In this document: piece by piece, positions 31,262-40,732 of the stretch
How the letters are laid out: the number at the start of each line of letters is the position of its first letter
Position numbering within the stretch: the stretch's first letter is position 1
Source: Pseudomonas massiliensis
GTDB taxonomy: Bacteria > Pseudomonadota > Gammaproteobacteria > Pseudomonadales > Pseudomonadaceae
Assembly (NCBI RefSeq): GCF_000826105.1
Contig: NZ_CCYK01000004.1
Span: forward strand, 372,001 to 436,000
Reading direction: 5' to 3'
DNA: 64,000 nt
Position numbers and translations under genes: made by a program
Notes under the pieces: generated by a model
The model's database searches: none
Seen by the model: only the letters and a program-made list of their open reading frames with translations
What the model was told of the DNA's origin: nothing

Positions 31262-33250
31262 CTAAGCCTGTTCCAAAGCAGCGCTGCCCAGCAATTCGAG
31301 CGAGGCGTTGTCCATGATATGGAAGATGAAGTCTGTACTCGCCAGGTCGGCGTGGTTGCCGGCAAGCGTCACCTCGAAGCGCTGGCCTTGGGCATCGGCG
31401 TCGTAGCTTTTGATGTAGGTGCGGCTGCCGTCGGCGCTGACCTGAATGGCCAGGGTGCCGTCGCGGCCGTTGCCCAGGCCGGTGAACTCCAGCGCGGAGA
31501 GGTCAAGACGGTCCTGGCCGGTGGTAAAGTCAGTGATCAGGTCGCTATGCCCAGTTGTGGTGGTACGGTAGCTGTCCGTGAGGCTGGTGAAGCGGAACAG
31601 GTCATCGCCGCTGCCGCCAGTGAGGGTGTCGCGCCCGGCGCCGCCCAATAGCACATCATCGCCCGCGCCGCCGTTGAGGCGGTCGTTGCCGGAGAGGCCA
31701 TTGAGCACTTCACTGACGGCGGTGCCATCAAGGGTGTCGGCGCTGGCGCTGCCTTCGAGGCTCAAGGGGCTGAACAACACATTGTCCTGATCGAGCAGGT
31801 CTTCATAGAGGCCGTTGAGGGTGATCTGGAAACGCTGGCCTTCGGCGTCCGCGTCGTAGCTTTTCAGGTAGGTGCGCCCGGTACTGTCACTTTGCACGAT
31901 GGCCAAGGTGCCGTCATGGCCGTTGCCGAAACCGGTGAAACCGAGGGCGGAAAGGTCCAGGCGGTCCAGGCTGGCGTTGAAGTCCAGGATGGCGTCCGCG
32001 AAAGAGGTACTGGCCGAGCGGTAGCTGTCGCTGAGGCTGGTATAGCGGATCACGTCCGCGCCTTCGCCGCTGATAATGGTTTCCGCACCGCGTCCGCCAT
32101 CGATCAGGTCGTTCCCTGCGTAGCCGATGATGTTTTCGCGCACGTCACCACCCATGATCACATCGTCGCCACTAGTGCCGATCAGGTCCTCGAACCCGTT
32201 GATCAGAGTGCCGAAGCTACGGTCCAGGCTGCCATCGGCATTGAGCCGCAGCACGCCGTAGTTCTCCTCGGCGCTACCTGCCAGCACGATCTTGCCGTCG
32301 GCTTGCAGGGCAATGGAGTGTACGGTGTCATTGCCCTCGGCCAGGGAGAAGGTTGCCTTGCCGTCGCCGCTGAAGGCCTTGTCCAGGCTGCCGTCTGGGT
32401 TGAGGCGCAGGATGCCGAAATCCGTGCCGAAGTTTTCGGTATCGCTATTGCCCGCCAGGAGAATCTTGCCGTCGGGTTGTACCGCTACCGTAAAGGCCGC
32501 GTCCCAGCCGGGAGACACGCTGTAGCTGACATGGCCGTTGGCGCCGAAGGTGGTGTCGAGGCTGCCATCGGCGTTGTAGCGGTACAGCTGGAATTCGCCG
32601 TCGGCGCTGCCAGGTAGCAGGATCTTGCCGTCTGCCTGCAACGCCACGGCGTAGTCGAAATTGCCCGTGTCATTGTCGGGTTCGGCGAACTGGACGATGC
32701 CCGTGCCGTTGAAGCTGGTGTCCAGGCTGCCGTCCGGGTTCAGGCGGGCCACGGTGTGCAGGCTGTCGTTGCGCCCGCTCACCAGCAGTTTGCCATCGGC
32801 CAGCATGGTCGTGCCGGTGTTGGAATAGCTGATGTCCGAGTCTATGCGAGTGACGCCGCCCTGGCCGAAAGTCTGGTCCAGGCTGCCGTCGGTGTTATAG
32901 CGGCTGACAAGAAAGTCGATGCTGCCGTCTTGATAACCGGCGCGAGTCACCAGGAGCTTGCCGTTGCCTTGGATGGCGAGGCTGTATTCATCGCCGAGCA
33001 TCACTTCGTCGGCGATCACCAACTTGCCGCCATCGGCGAAGGCGGTGTCCAGGGTGCCATTGCTGTTGAGGCGCACCACGGCGTATTCATATAGCTCGCC
33101 GAAGTTATGGGTGAACCCGCCCACCCAGAACTTGCCGTCCGACTGGATGGCGACGCTGCGGCCGGGATCGTTTTCGCCGTTGATGTCTATCTGGATATTG
33201 CCAGTGGCGGAGCGGACAACCCGCACGCCATCGGAGCTTGTGGAGGTCAT
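31262..33250 (-). CDS. Delta-60 repeat beta-propeller protein with two RTX R-modules
   Basis: 662 residues without a Sec signal. Residues about 25-350 are six or so delta-60 repeats, each with an element like [13 protein letters not shown] followed by [12 protein letters not shown], expected to fold as a propeller. The second half has calcium nonapeptides ([15 protein letters not shown]) and two R-modules ([20 protein letters not shown] and [20 protein letters not shown]) of the same type as in the two RTX proteins at 12165-17740. Secretion by a type I system with calcium-dependent folding outside the cell is expected. The delta-60 part is of unknown function. Start ATG at 33250; the regulator gene lies 131 bases upstream on the same strand. 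Confidence 0.8.
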   Translation of the reverse strand: MTSTSSDGVRVVRSATGNIQIDINGENDPGRSVAIQSDGKFWVGGFTHNFGELYEYAVVRLNSNGTLDTAFADGGKLVIADEVMLGDEYSLAIQGNGKLLVTRAGYQDGSIDFLVSRYNTDGSLDQTFGQGGVTRIDSDISYSNTGTTMLADGKLLVSGRNDSLHTVARLNPDGSLDTSFNGTGIVQFAEPDNDTGNFDYAVALQADGKILLPGSADGEFQLYRYNADGSLDTTFGANGHVSYSVSPGWDAAFTVAVQPDGKILLAGNSDTENFGTDFGILRLNPDGSLDKAFSGDGKATFSLAEGNDTVHSIALQADGKIVLAGSAEENYGVLRLNADGSLDRSFGTLINGFEDLIGTSGDDVIMGGDVRENIIGYAGNDLIDGGRGAETIISGEGADVIRYTSLSDSYRSASTSFADAILDFNASLDRLDLSALGFTGFGNGHDGTLAIVQSDSTGRTYLKSYDADAEGQRFQITLNGLYEDLLDQDNVLFSPLSLEGSASADTLDGTAVSEVLNGLSGNDRLNGGAGDDVLLGGAGRDTLTGGSGDDLFRFTSLTDSYRTTTTGHSDLITDFTTGQDRLDLSALEFTGLGNGRDGTLAIQVSADGSRTYIKSYDADAQGQRFEVTLAGNHADLASTDFIFHIMDNASLELLGSAALEQA

Positions 33251-33381
33251 GGCCTACAGTCCTTTGCTCGAGGAAAAGGGCCCGCATTCGCCGCCAGGAG
33301 GCACTGCATGGGTGCTGCGGTGCTTCCAAGCTAGCCGGGTTTGGCGAATTTTCCAGCGCGGCGGCGCCTTCGAGCCACTGG

Positions 33382-34083
33382 CTAGATAGAGATAGAAGCC
33401 GTCAGGTTCTGGTGCATGTATTCAAGGAAGCGGCGTTGGAACAGCATGGTGTGTTCATGGGCGGCCTTCTCCGCGGCATCGGCGTCGCGGGCGGCGATGA
33501 AGCCGATGATCTCGTCATGGTCACGACCGAGGCGATGGGTACTGGCGGAGCTGATTACATGGTCGAAATGCAGGTGCAGCAGTCGTTGCCCTTCGCCGAG
33601 CAGGCGTTCATAGGCGCTGACCAGGTAAGGGTTTCGCCCGGCCTGGGCAATAGCCAGGTGAAAACGCTTGTTGAGTTCGGACATGGCCTGGAAATCCCCG
33701 GAGGTCACGGCTTCCAGGTAAGCGTCGTCGGCCCTGCGGATGGCGAGCAGGTCCTCAGGACGGTGCTGGGTCGCGGCCAGGCGGGAGACCGCCCGTTGCA
33801 GCAGGTCCAGGGCCGAGATGTAGTTGGGAAAGTTCTCTATCTCAAAGGGCGTCACCAGGGTGGTGCGGTTGGGCAGTATGGTCACCAGGCCTTCGGCGGT
33901 CAGCCGTGCCAGGGCATCGCGCACCGGCGAGCGAGACAGGCCGAATTGCGCGGCCAGGGAGATTTCGTCCAGTTGCTCACCAGGCTTGAGCTTGAGGGTG
34001 AGGATCTGCTTGCGCAGCTCGTCATAGATATAGCGGCCCCCATGACGGCGCACGCCGGTGTCCAGCTCTTTCTTCTCAGCCAT
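33382..34083 (-). CDS. GntR-family regulator, FadR/FCD subfamily
   Basis: 233 residues. The N-terminal winged helix contains YIYDELRKQILTLKLKPGEQ and LSRSPVRDALARLTAEGLVT; the FCD ligand domain follows with the metal-binding residues of the fold in FHLAIAQAGRNPYLV, HDEIIGFIAARD and the histidines of AAHEHTML. It is the last gene of a same-strand run that begins with an ABC binding-protein gene, all devoted to an amino-acid-like substrate. Its likely targets are the matching 20-base palindromes at 39312-39331 and 45328-45347. The ligand is probably a pathway intermediate, which is inference. Confidence 0.87.
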   Translation of the reverse strand: MAEKKELDTGVRRHGGRYIYDELRKQILTLKLKPGEQLDEISLAAQFGLSRSPVRDALARLTAEGLVTILPNRTTLVTPFEIENFPNYISALDLLQRAVSRLAATQHRPEDLLAIRRADDAYLEAVTSGDFQAMSELNKRFHLAIAQAGRNPYLVSAYERLLGEGQRLLHLHFDHVISSASTHRLGRDHDEIIGFIAARDADAAEKAAHEHTMLFQRRFLEYMHQNLTASISI

Positions 34084-34171
34084 GTTCAGGTCTCTGTGGG
34101 GTAGCCAGCATGATACATGGCACCCCGGTTGGCTTTCATCTGCCGCGGCCAGGCGGCCGCGCCCTCACCGG

Positions 34172-35200
34172 CTAAGCGTTGAAACCCGAGCCCCAGGTGT
34201 CGCTGAGCATGAAGCCTTCGCAGAGCGGATCTTGCGGATCCAGGCCGAGCTGCTGCAAACCGTAGAGCCAGGCGCGGCCGGTGATGCGTGGCAGCACCGC
34301 AGGTTTGCGCCCAACCTCCGCACGGCCCAGGAAACCCACCTGGAACTGCCCACCGATGGTGGATTGGGACACCAACTGGTCGCCTACCTCGGCCAGACCA
34401 CGGGCTGCCAGGGTCGCCAGGTTGGCCGAGCTGCCTGTGCCACAGGGGGAACGGTCCACCCGGCCTGGCGGCAGCGTGGTGCAGGTCTGGTAGGTATGGT
34501 GGTCCAGGCGATGGCGGAACATCACATAGGCCACTTCGTTGACCGAAGGCAACAGCGGGTGCTGCAGGCTCACTTGACGATTGATCACTTCCTTGAGCGC
34601 GACGCCTGTCTCGGCCAGCTGGCGAGCATGTTCAGGGGCGATGCTCAGCCCCACCTGTTCCACGTCGATCAAGGCGTAATACACCCCGCCGAAGGCGATA
34701 TCCACCTTGAGGATGCCGTGGTCCGGGGTTTCGATGGGAAAGTCCAAGTGCTCGACGAAGGCTGGCACCATGTCCAGGGAGACACTCTGGCAGCGGCCGT
34801 CCATGCACAGGGCCCGGGCGGTGACCAGGCCGGCGGGGGTGTCCAGCACCACCGTGGTTTCCGGTTCGTGCATGGGCAGCATGCCCAGTTCCAGCAGGGC
34901 GGTGACCACGCACACGCAGTTGCTGCCAGACATGGGATGGGCCTTGTCGGCCTGCAGCACGATGAAGCCAGCATCGGCTTCTGGCCGGGTAGGCGGCAGT
35001 AGCAGGTTCACAGACATCTGCAGGCAGCCTCGGGGCTCCAGGGTCACTAGCCGACGCAGGCTGTCGTCCACCTCGTTGATGTAGTTCATCTTGTCCAGCA
35101 TGGTGTCGCCGGGGATGCCCAGCACACCGCCAGTAATGACCTTGCCGATTTCACCTTCGCAGTGAACCTCGGCCAATTGCAGGGTTTTTTTCCAGCGCAT
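34172..35200 (-). CDS. Proline racemase-family enzyme, probable hydroxyproline 2-epimerase (Ser/Cys active site)
   Basis: 342 residues of the proline racemase fold. Family blocks include ITGGVLGIPGDTMLDKMNYI, LEPRGC, and the two catalytic loops. Where racemases and most 4-hydroxyproline epimerases have MCGHG, this has MSGSNCVCVVTALLELG, so the first acid/base residue is serine; the second loop DRSPCGTGSSANLATLAARG keeps its cysteine. Ser/Cys variants are known to include hydroxyproline epimerases and some dehydratases. Neighbouring DapA-family, DadA-like oxidase and semialdehyde dehydrogenase genes are exactly the other steps of trans-4-hydroxyproline breakdown, which favours epimerase (LhpA role). 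A trans-3-hydroxyproline dehydratase is the alternative. Confidence 0.78.
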   Translation of the reverse strand: MRWKKTLQLAEVHCEGEIGKVITGGVLGIPGDTMLDKMNYINEVDDSLRRLVTLEPRGCLQMSVNLLLPPTRPEADAGFIVLQADKAHPMSGSNCVCVVTALLELGMLPMHEPETTVVLDTPAGLVTARALCMDGRCQSVSLDMVPAFVEHLDFPIETPDHGILKVDIAFGGVYYALIDVEQVGLSIAPEHARQLAETGVALKEVINRQVSLQHPLLPSVNEVAYVMFRHRLDHHTYQTCTTLPPGRVDRSPCGTGSSANLATLAARGLAEVGDQLVSQSTIGGQFQVGFLGRAEVGRKPAVLPRITGRAWLYGLQQLGLDPQDPLCEGFMLSDTWGSGFNA

Positions 35201-35266
35201 GATGATGCCTTATCGATAGGGCCGCTCCGGTGCGAGCGTACACGGCAGCGGCGCAATGGGAGGCCG

Positions 35267-36142
35267 TCAGCCCTGGCACGCCTCGAACACGCGGCGGAAC
35301 TCTACCTTCTCTTCTTCGGTGAGCGGCAATAGCGGTGCCCGCGCGTTGCCGACCTTGAAGCCGGCCAGCTCGGTCCCGTACTTTACCTTCTGCACGAACT
35401 TGCCGCTTTCTAGGTTGGCCATCACGGGGAACATCGTACGCATGATCTCCTGAGCGCCACGGATATCACCGCCAGTGAAGGTGCGATGGAAGGCCACTAC
35501 CTTTTCCGGGAAAATGTTGGCTGGCCCACAGATCCAGCTGTCCGCGCCCCAAAGGTAGAAGTCCAGGGCCTGATCGTCGGAGCCGCAGGAAAGCTGCAGC
35601 CCTTTATATTGCTCGCCGATCTCGATGGCGCGCAGCAGGTTGCCGCTGCTTTCCTTGATTCCCAGCACACGCGGGTGCTCATGCAGCGCGGCGATCACAT
35701 CCATGCCCACTTCCACATTGGTGCGGATGGGGTAGTTGTACAGCACCACATTGATGTCCGGGAAGGTGTCCAGGATGGTCTGGTAATGGGCCAGCAGCTC
35801 GGCCTGTGAAGGCAGGGCGTAATAGGGCGGGGCGATCAGCAGGTTGGTGTAGCCCGCGTCCACAGTCTGGCTTACCTGTTCCAGCACTTCACGCGTGCAG
35901 GAGCCGTTGGCGCCGGCGATCAGTGTGCCGCGTCCGCCAACCACTTCCTTCACAGTAGCGAGGATCTGCCGCCGCTCATCGTTGGCCAGTGCATAGTATT
36001 CACCTGTGGAGCCCAGCGGAACGAAACCGCTGACGCCCGCGGCCAGCTGGGTTTCCAGGATAGACGCCAGGGTGTCGTGATCGACCTTGCCAGCAGCGTT
36101 GAAAGGGGTGACGAGGGCGGGCAGGATGCCATTCAATTTCAC
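35267..36142 (-). CDS. DapA-family lyase, probable pyrroline-4-hydroxy-2-carboxylate deaminase
   Basis: 291 residues of the dihydrodipicolinate synthase/N-acetylneuraminate lyase family. Visible are the substrate loop GFVPLGSTGEYYALANDER, the tyrosine in INVVLYNYPIRTNVE and the Schiff-base lysine in RVLGIKESSGNLLRA. The cytosolic TIM-barrel enzyme in the hydroxyproline pathway converts the cyclic imine made from cis-4-hydroxy-D-proline into 2-oxoglutarate semialdehyde with loss of ammonia. The call depends on the flanking epimerase gene, 66 bases downstream, and the oxidase and dehydrogenase in the divergent operon. Another DapA-family reaction is possible. Confidence 0.8.
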   Translation of the reverse strand: MKLNGILPALVTPFNAAGKVDHDTLASILETQLAAGVSGFVPLGSTGEYYALANDERRQILATVKEVVGGRGTLIAGANGSCTREVLEQVSQTVDAGYTNLLIAPPYYALPSQAELLAHYQTILDTFPDINVVLYNYPIRTNVEVGMDVIAALHEHPRVLGIKESSGNLLRAIEIGEQYKGLQLSCGSDDQALDFYLWGADSWICGPANIFPEKVVAFHRTFTGGDIRGAQEIMRTMFPVMANLESGKFVQKVKYGTELAGFKVGNARAPLLPLTEEEKVEFRRVFEACQG

Positions 36143-36160
36143 GGTGTCTCTCCTTGGGGT

Positions 36161-36826
36161 TCAGTAGGCGTAACGGCGCAACAGCCGTCCTTCCACCACG
36201 CCAACCAGGCGGGTGAGCGGGAAGGCCACGAGGAAATAGATGACGGCCACGGCCGAAAGGAACTCGACGGGGCGGGCGGTGCTGTTGGAGATGTTCTGGC
36301 CTACGAACATAAGGTCGGCCACGCCCACCGAGGAGATGAGCGCGCTTTCCTTGAACAGGCTCACCACATTCGAAAGCAGGGGCGGCACGGCACGCAGCAG
36401 CGCTTGGGGAAATACCACATAGAGCACCTTTACTCTGGACGTGAGGCCCAGGGCGATGCAGGCGTCGTGCTGTTCGCTGGCGATGGACTTGAGCGCGCCG
36501 CGGAAGGTTTCGCTGGTAATCGCGCCCATATATAAAGTGAGCGCGATCAGCACGCTGGCGTAGGGCGGGATGTTCAAGCCGAACACCACCGGGAAGCAGA
36601 AGAAGACCCAGAACAGCTGGATCAACAAGGGCGTGCCACGGAAGAACTCGACGTACAGCGCCAGCGGCAGGCGCAGAACGGGCGTTCTGACTTGACGCAG
36701 CAGGCTCACCACGAAGCCCCAGAGGCTGCCCAGCAGCGCGCAGACCAGGGTGAAGGCCAGGGTCAGCAATAGCCCCTTGAACAGCACGGGCCAGTAACCA
36801 GGCACAACCGAGAAATCGAGCGGCAT
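36161..36826 (-). CDS. Amino-acid ABC transporter permease (HisM/GlnP type)
   Basis: 221 residues, about five membrane spans, beginning YWPVLFKGLLLTLAFTLVC. It has the family segment LYVEFFRGTPLLIQLFWVFF and the EAA loop in SEQHDACIALGLTSRVKVLY with VVFPQALLRAVPPLL. It forms the membrane channel with the permease encoded just upstream (ten-base gap) and is energised by the ATPase gene that follows in the same operon. Polar amino acids or their derivatives are the usual substrates; here a hydroxyproline-like compound is likely from context. Confidence 0.92.
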   Translation of the reverse strand: MPLDFSVVPGYWPVLFKGLLLTLAFTLVCALLGSLWGFVVSLLRQVRTPVLRLPLALYVEFFRGTPLLIQLFWVFFCFPVVFGLNIPPYASVLIALTLYMGAITSETFRGALKSIASEQHDACIALGLTSRVKVLYVVFPQALLRAVPPLLSNVVSLFKESALISSVGVADLMFVGQNISNSTARPVEFLSAVAVIYFLVAFPLTRLVGVVEGRLLRRYAY

Positions 36827-36836
36827 AATGGTTTCC

Positions 36837-37508
36837 TCAACGTTGCGCGGCCAGGTCCTGGCGCCTTTCGAACCACTGCACGAGCTGGGCGATGGGCAGC
36901 GAGAGCGCGAAGTAGATCAAGGCGATCAGGGTGTAGGTTTCCAGTGGGCGATACGCTTCGGTAGCCAGGCTCTTGCCCACGTACATCAGGTCTGAGACGG
37001 CGACTATGGCCACCAGGGCGCTTTGCTGCAGGGTGCCGATGCCGTTGGTCATCAGTACAGGCAAGGCGCTGCGCAATGATTGCGGCAATACCACGTAGAG
37101 CGTGCGCTGCCAGGGCCGCAGGCCGAGCGCGACGCAGGCATCGAGGTGTTCTCGGGGTACGGCCTGCACTCCAGCGCGATAGGCCTCGGCATTGAAAGCC
37201 GTCAGGTTCAGGCCAAGGGCCAGAAAGCCCATGGCGACCGGGTCGACGAAGACGTTGAACAGCATGGGCACGCAATAGAAGAACCAGACGATCTGAAGCA
37301 ACGCCGGAGTGCAGCGAAAGAATTCGATGAACAGCTGGGCCGGCCAACGAACGAAGAACCAGCGACTAAGCGTCATCAGGCACAAAAGGAAACCGCAGGT
37401 CAGGCCGATCAGATTGGCCACCAGGGCCAGTTCCAGGGTTACCTTTAGCCCATCCAGCAAGGCTGGCAGGCTACCGCTGAGAAAGTGGAAATCGAATTGG
37501 TAATTCAT
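36837..37508 (-). CDS. Amino-acid ABC transporter permease (HisQ/GlnP type)
   Basis: 223 residues, second permease of the heterodimer. Start MNYQFDFHFLSGSLPALLDG, typical of this family, then LFIEFFRCTPALLQIVWFFY and the EAA loop PREHLDACVALGLRPWQRTL with VVLPQSLRSALPVLM. The adjacent permease is 30-40 percent-like by eye over these blocks and not a recent duplicate. Eleven bases separate its start from the stop of the ATPase gene, so the transporter genes are one transcript. Confidence 0.92.
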   Translation of the reverse strand: MNYQFDFHFLSGSLPALLDGLKVTLELALVANLIGLTCGFLLCLMTLSRWFFVRWPAQLFIEFFRCTPALLQIVWFFYCVPMLFNVFVDPVAMGFLALGLNLTAFNAEAYRAGVQAVPREHLDACVALGLRPWQRTLYVVLPQSLRSALPVLMTNGIGTLQQSALVAIVAVSDLMYVGKSLATEAYRPLETYTLIALIYFALSLPIAQLVQWFERRQDLAAQR

Positions 37509-37519
37509 CGCGGCGCGCC

Positions 37520-38341
37520 TCAGTCCAGATGCAGCACTTTTTCCAGGAATTCCCGGGTTCTCGCTTCACGCGGAGCGGTGAACAATTGCTGGGGCGGGCC
37601 TTGCTCGACCACCTTGCCGTTGGCGCAGAACACCACCCGGGTCGCGATATGGCGGGCGAAATGCATGTCGTGGGTCACGATGATCATGGCCATCTTCTGG
37701 TCGGCCAGTTGCATCATCACGTTCTGCACCTCGGTAACCATCTCTGGGTCCAGGGCGGACGTTACTTCATCGAACAGCATCAGCCGAGGCTCGAGCATCA
37801 ACGCCCGGGCAATGGCCACCCGCTGCTTCTGGCCTCCCGAGAGCTGGCTGGGGTAAGCATGCAGCTTGCTTTCAAGCCCCAGCCGCGACAGGTAGGCACG
37901 AGCCTTCTCGGTAGCCTCGGCCTTGCTCAGGCCATGGACCCTCACCGGGGCCAGAATCAGGTTGCCCAGCACTGAGAGGTGAGGGAACAGGGTGTAGTGC
38001 TGGAACACCATGCCGATCTGCTTGTGCAGCGCCTCGTCCAGCGGCTTGCCGTGCTTGCGGCTGCCGTCGATATAGGGCTTGCCCTGGAAGTGAATGCTAC
38101 CGCCCTGGATGCTTTCCAGGCCCATCAGCACGCGCAGCAGCGAGCTCTTGCCACTGCCGGAAGGGCCGATGATGACCAGCCGGTCATCGGCGCGCATGCT
38201 CAGGGTCATCTGGTCCATCACCACCAACTGCTCGCTGTAGGCCTTGCGCACCTGACGCAGCTGGATGAAATCGCCGTCTTCGACTGAATCCGGGGTGAGC
38301 GAAGCCTGTGGCGGCGCGGCCACCAAATAGGGAGTGTTCAT
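37520..38341 (-). CDS. Amino-acid ABC transporter ATP-binding protein
   Basis: 273 residues with all ATPase motifs: Walker A IIGPSGSGKSSLLRVL, Q-loop GMVFQHYTLFPHLSVLGN, signature LSGGQKQRVAIARAL, Walker B RLMLFDEVTSALDPEM and the switch histidine in MIIVTHDMHFAR. It belongs to the GlnQ/HisP group for polar amino acids. The first 25 residues before the ABC core are longer than usual (MNTPYLVAAPPQASLTPDSV). I chose the ATG at 38341 with GGAG upstream; an ATG at 38389 would add 16 residues and nearly touch the binding-protein stop. Confidence 0.93.
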   Translation of the reverse strand: MNTPYLVAAPPQASLTPDSVEDGDFIQLRQVRKAYSEQLVVMDQMTLSMRADDRLVIIGPSGSGKSSLLRVLMGLESIQGGSIHFQGKPYIDGSRKHGKPLDEALHKQIGMVFQHYTLFPHLSVLGNLILAPVRVHGLSKAEATEKARAYLSRLGLESKLHAYPSQLSGGQKQRVAIARALMLEPRLMLFDEVTSALDPEMVTEVQNVMMQLADQKMAMIIVTHDMHFARHIATRVVFCANGKVVEQGPPQQLFTAPREARTREFLEKVLHLD

Positions 38342-38392
38342 GGGGTCGTCTCCACGCAGGCACGGCCAGCCGTGCCCCTGGTAGTTCAAGGG

Positions 38393-39232
38393 TTACGGGT
38401 TGCGACCCGCTACGGCCAGTTGGGCATTGGCCTTCTCTACCAGCTTGTCGATATCACCGGCATCACGTCGCTGCTGCAGGTAGATGTTGAGCACTTGCTG
38501 ATCGGCGACGGGCATGTCACGGGCTACACCGAAGGCAATGCCTTGTTTGGCCAGGGCCGGCTGCAAGGCCACTTCCTTGGCCCAGTCATTGCGCTGGATG
38601 AACAAGCGATTGGTGTCGCTGGCGTCGGCCAACACATCCGCGCGGCGGGAGATCAGCGCCATGCGGGTCTCGTCCAACCCAGGCAGGCGCATGATCCTGG
38701 CGTGCTGGATTTCCCGGGAGATGGCCTTGTCCGCTGAAGTACCGGACATCACCGCGATGGTGACGCCGTCCTTGTCGTAGTCGGCCAGGCGGTTGCTAGC
38801 AGTGGCGAACTTGGGGTTCTCCTTGTTCACCATCAAGGACACGCTGTAGTCCACGGCCGGGGTCGAGAAGCCCACCGCCAGAGCGCGCTCTGGCGTGGGA
38901 TTCAAGGCCATGGCCATGTCCCATTTGCCACTCTGAATGCCGGCGACCTGGTTGTCCCAGCTGGTGTCCACGAACTGGACCTTGACTTTAAGGACGTTCT
39001 CGCCGAAGTCCCGGCACAGGTCGACGAAATAGCCGCTGTACTGACCGGATGCGGCATCACGCATCACATAGGGCGCGGCGACCGCGGCGCCACAGCGCAG
39101 CACGCCGGCCTTCTGTACGTCTTGCCATGAATTGCCGGCCGCCGATGCAACGGTTGCCGCGCTTAGCGTAGCCGCCACCAGGGCGGCCCGGGCCAAGCGG
39201 ATGTTGATGAAACGAGGAGCTGCACGAACCAT
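38393..39232 (-). CDS. Periplasmic amino-acid-binding protein of the ABC transporter (first of two paralogues)
   Basis: 279 residues. The signal peptide includes LARAALVAATLSAATVASAA, then the mature protein starts GNSWQDVQKAGVLRCGAAVA. The ligand-domain blocks YSGYFVDLCRDFGENVLKV, VQFVDTSWDNQVAGIQSGKW and ERALAVGFSTPAVDY define the SBP_bac_3 (polar amino acid) family. It is the first gene of the transporter operon; the ATG at 39232 has AGAGG just upstream. A clear paralogue is encoded at 44432-45265. The two promoters share a 20-base palindrome, so the two receptors are probably expressed together and feed one membrane complex. Confidence 0.9.
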   Translation of the reverse strand: MVRAAPRFINIRLARAALVAATLSAATVASAAGNSWQDVQKAGVLRCGAAVAAPYVMRDAASGQYSGYFVDLCRDFGENVLKVKVQFVDTSWDNQVAGIQSGKWDMAMALNPTPERALAVGFSTPAVDYSVSLMVNKENPKFATASNRLADYDKDGVTIAVMSGTSADKAISREIQHARIMRLPGLDETRMALISRRADVLADASDTNRLFIQRNDWAKEVALQPALAKQGIAFGVARDMPVADQQVLNIYLQQRRDAGDIDKLVEKANAQLAVAGRNP

Positions 39233-39311
39233 GATTTCACCTCTGGCGTTGAACTTGTTCTTGTAGGCAGAAGAGCAAAGCGTGTTCACAAGCAGTTGCT
39301 TGAATTCGTGT

Positions 39312-39331
39312 TGTATGCAACGTTGCATTCA
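39312..39331. promoter_or_regulatory. 20-bp palindromic operator in the divergent transporter/oxidase promoter region
   Basis: TGTATGCAACGTTGCATTCA: the two 10-base halves are inverted copies differing at one position. A second version lies at 45328-45347. Size and symmetry fit FCD-type GntR sites. It sits 80 bases before the binding-protein gene and 129 bases before the oxidase gene, so one site could control both directions. The regulator encoded at 33382-34083 is the obvious candidate. Confidence 0.72.
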
Positions 39332-39460
39332 GGTTAGGTCGCCTTTAAGATCCCTGTCAACGGGAAAATCACCGGCTGTTCTCAGCGGTCCTTCAGCTCC
39401 TGTTTCTCCATTCAATAGTGCCAGGCAGCACCTGGCCCGTGCCTAGCCCAAGGAGTGCTC

Positions 39461-40699
39461 GTGCCGTCCATCGTCGTCGTAGGTGCTGGAATCATCGGCA
39501 CCACTATCGCTTACCAACTCCAGCGGACCGGCAAACGGGTGCTGCTGGTGGACAAGAACGAGCCTGGCCGCGGAGCATCGTTCGGCAACATGGCCAGCAT
39601 CGCCGTGACTGAATTCATGCCCGCGTCCCGTCCCGGGGTATGGGCGCAGATGCCCAAATGGCTGCTCGATCCCGAGGGCCCTATCTGCGTGCGGCCCGGC
39701 TACCTGCCCAAGCTCACGCCCTGGTTCCTGCGTTTCCTCGCCGCCAGCCGCCCGGCGAAGGTGCGCGAACTAGAGGCCTCTGGCGCTGCCCTGTGTGCTC
39801 GGGTCCATGAAGACTTGTCACAGTTGCTCAAGCAGACCGGCCTGGAACACATGCTCAGCGATCAAGGCTGCCTGAGCCTGTACACCGACGAAGCGGAATT
39901 CCGCGCCGACCGCGAGCACATCGAGGTCCTGGAGCGCTTCGGCTTCGCTCACCAAGTACTGGACCAGGCTGCGCTCCAGGCCTTGGAACCGGCCTTGGGG
40001 AAACAGATCGGTAAGGCAGTGCTTTTTCCAGAAAATCGCTCCATCAGTGATCCGCACAAGCTGGTGCTGGAGCTGGCGCAACGCTTTACCGCCCTGGGTG
40101 GGGAGATCGTGCGTGGTGAAGTCGTGCAATTCGACCGGAGCAATGGTGGTGTTTCTGGCGTGCGTCTGAGCGACGGCCGCGTATTGGCTGTTGAGGAAGT
40201 GGTGCTGGCCGCCGGTGCCTATACCGCCCGGCTGTCAAAGCTGATCGGCGAGCCCATTCCGTTGGAAACCGAGCGGGGTTATCACACCCAGGTGATGGCG
40301 CCGGGCATCAGCATGCGCCATTCCATCATCTGGCCGGCCAAGGCGTTCATGGTCACCCCTACTGCTGGCGGCGTACGCATCGGCGGCACCGTGGAAATGG
40401 CTGGGCTGGAGGCGCTGCCCAATTACCGGCGAGCCCAGGTGCTGGTCAAGCGCGCCAAAGAGGCCTTGCCCACGCTGCAGGTGGAGGGCATCAGTGAGTG
40501 GATGGGCCACCGCCCGGCAATGCCGGACACCGTCCCAGTGATGGGCCGCTCGGCGACCCAGCGCAATGTCTGGTATGCCTGCGGTCACGGACACCTCGGG
40601 CTCACCTACGCCGCCACCACGGCCCGGCTGCTGGCGGACCTGATCACGGGGCAGCAACCGCCCGTGGACATGACGCCGTATCGAGTCAACCGATTCTGA
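39461..40699 (+). CDS. DadA-like FAD-dependent D-amino-acid dehydrogenase, probable cis-4-hydroxy-D-proline oxidase
   Basis: 412 residues of the DAO/DadA family. N-terminal FAD fold VPSIVVVGAGIIGTTIAYQL with LLVDKNEPGRGASFGNMA; a GRP-type middle (LETERGYHTQVMAPG) and the C-terminal FAD contact WMGHRPAMPDTVPVMGRSAT with YACGHGHLGLTYAATTARLL. In hydroxyproline catabolism the single-subunit version oxidises cis-4-hydroxy-D-proline to the cyclic imine used by the DapA-family enzyme. The GTG at 39461 is preferred: AAGGAG lies five bases upstream and overlaps the other candidate GTG at 39455. First gene of a plus-strand operon divergent from the transporter. Confidence 0.85.
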   Translation: MPSIVVVGAGIIGTTIAYQLQRTGKRVLLVDKNEPGRGASFGNMASIAVTEFMPASRPGVWAQMPKWLLDPEGPICVRPGYLPKLTPWFLRFLAASRPAKVRELEASGAALCARVHEDLSQLLKQTGLEHMLSDQGCLSLYTDEAEFRADREHIEVLERFGFAHQVLDQAALQALEPALGKQIGKAVLFPENRSISDPHKLVLELAQRFTALGGEIVRGEVVQFDRSNGGVSGVRLSDGRVLAVEEVVLAAGAYTARLSKLIGEPIPLETERGYHTQVMAPGISMRHSIIWPAKAFMVTPTAGGVRIGGTVEMAGLEALPNYRRAQVLVKRAKEALPTLQVEGISEWMGHRPAMPDTVPVMGRSATQRNVWYACGHGHLGLTYAATTARLLADLITGQQPPVDMTPYRVNRF

Positions 40700-40732
40700 T
40701 CACGATGGACTGGACAAGGGCAGGTAACCGAT

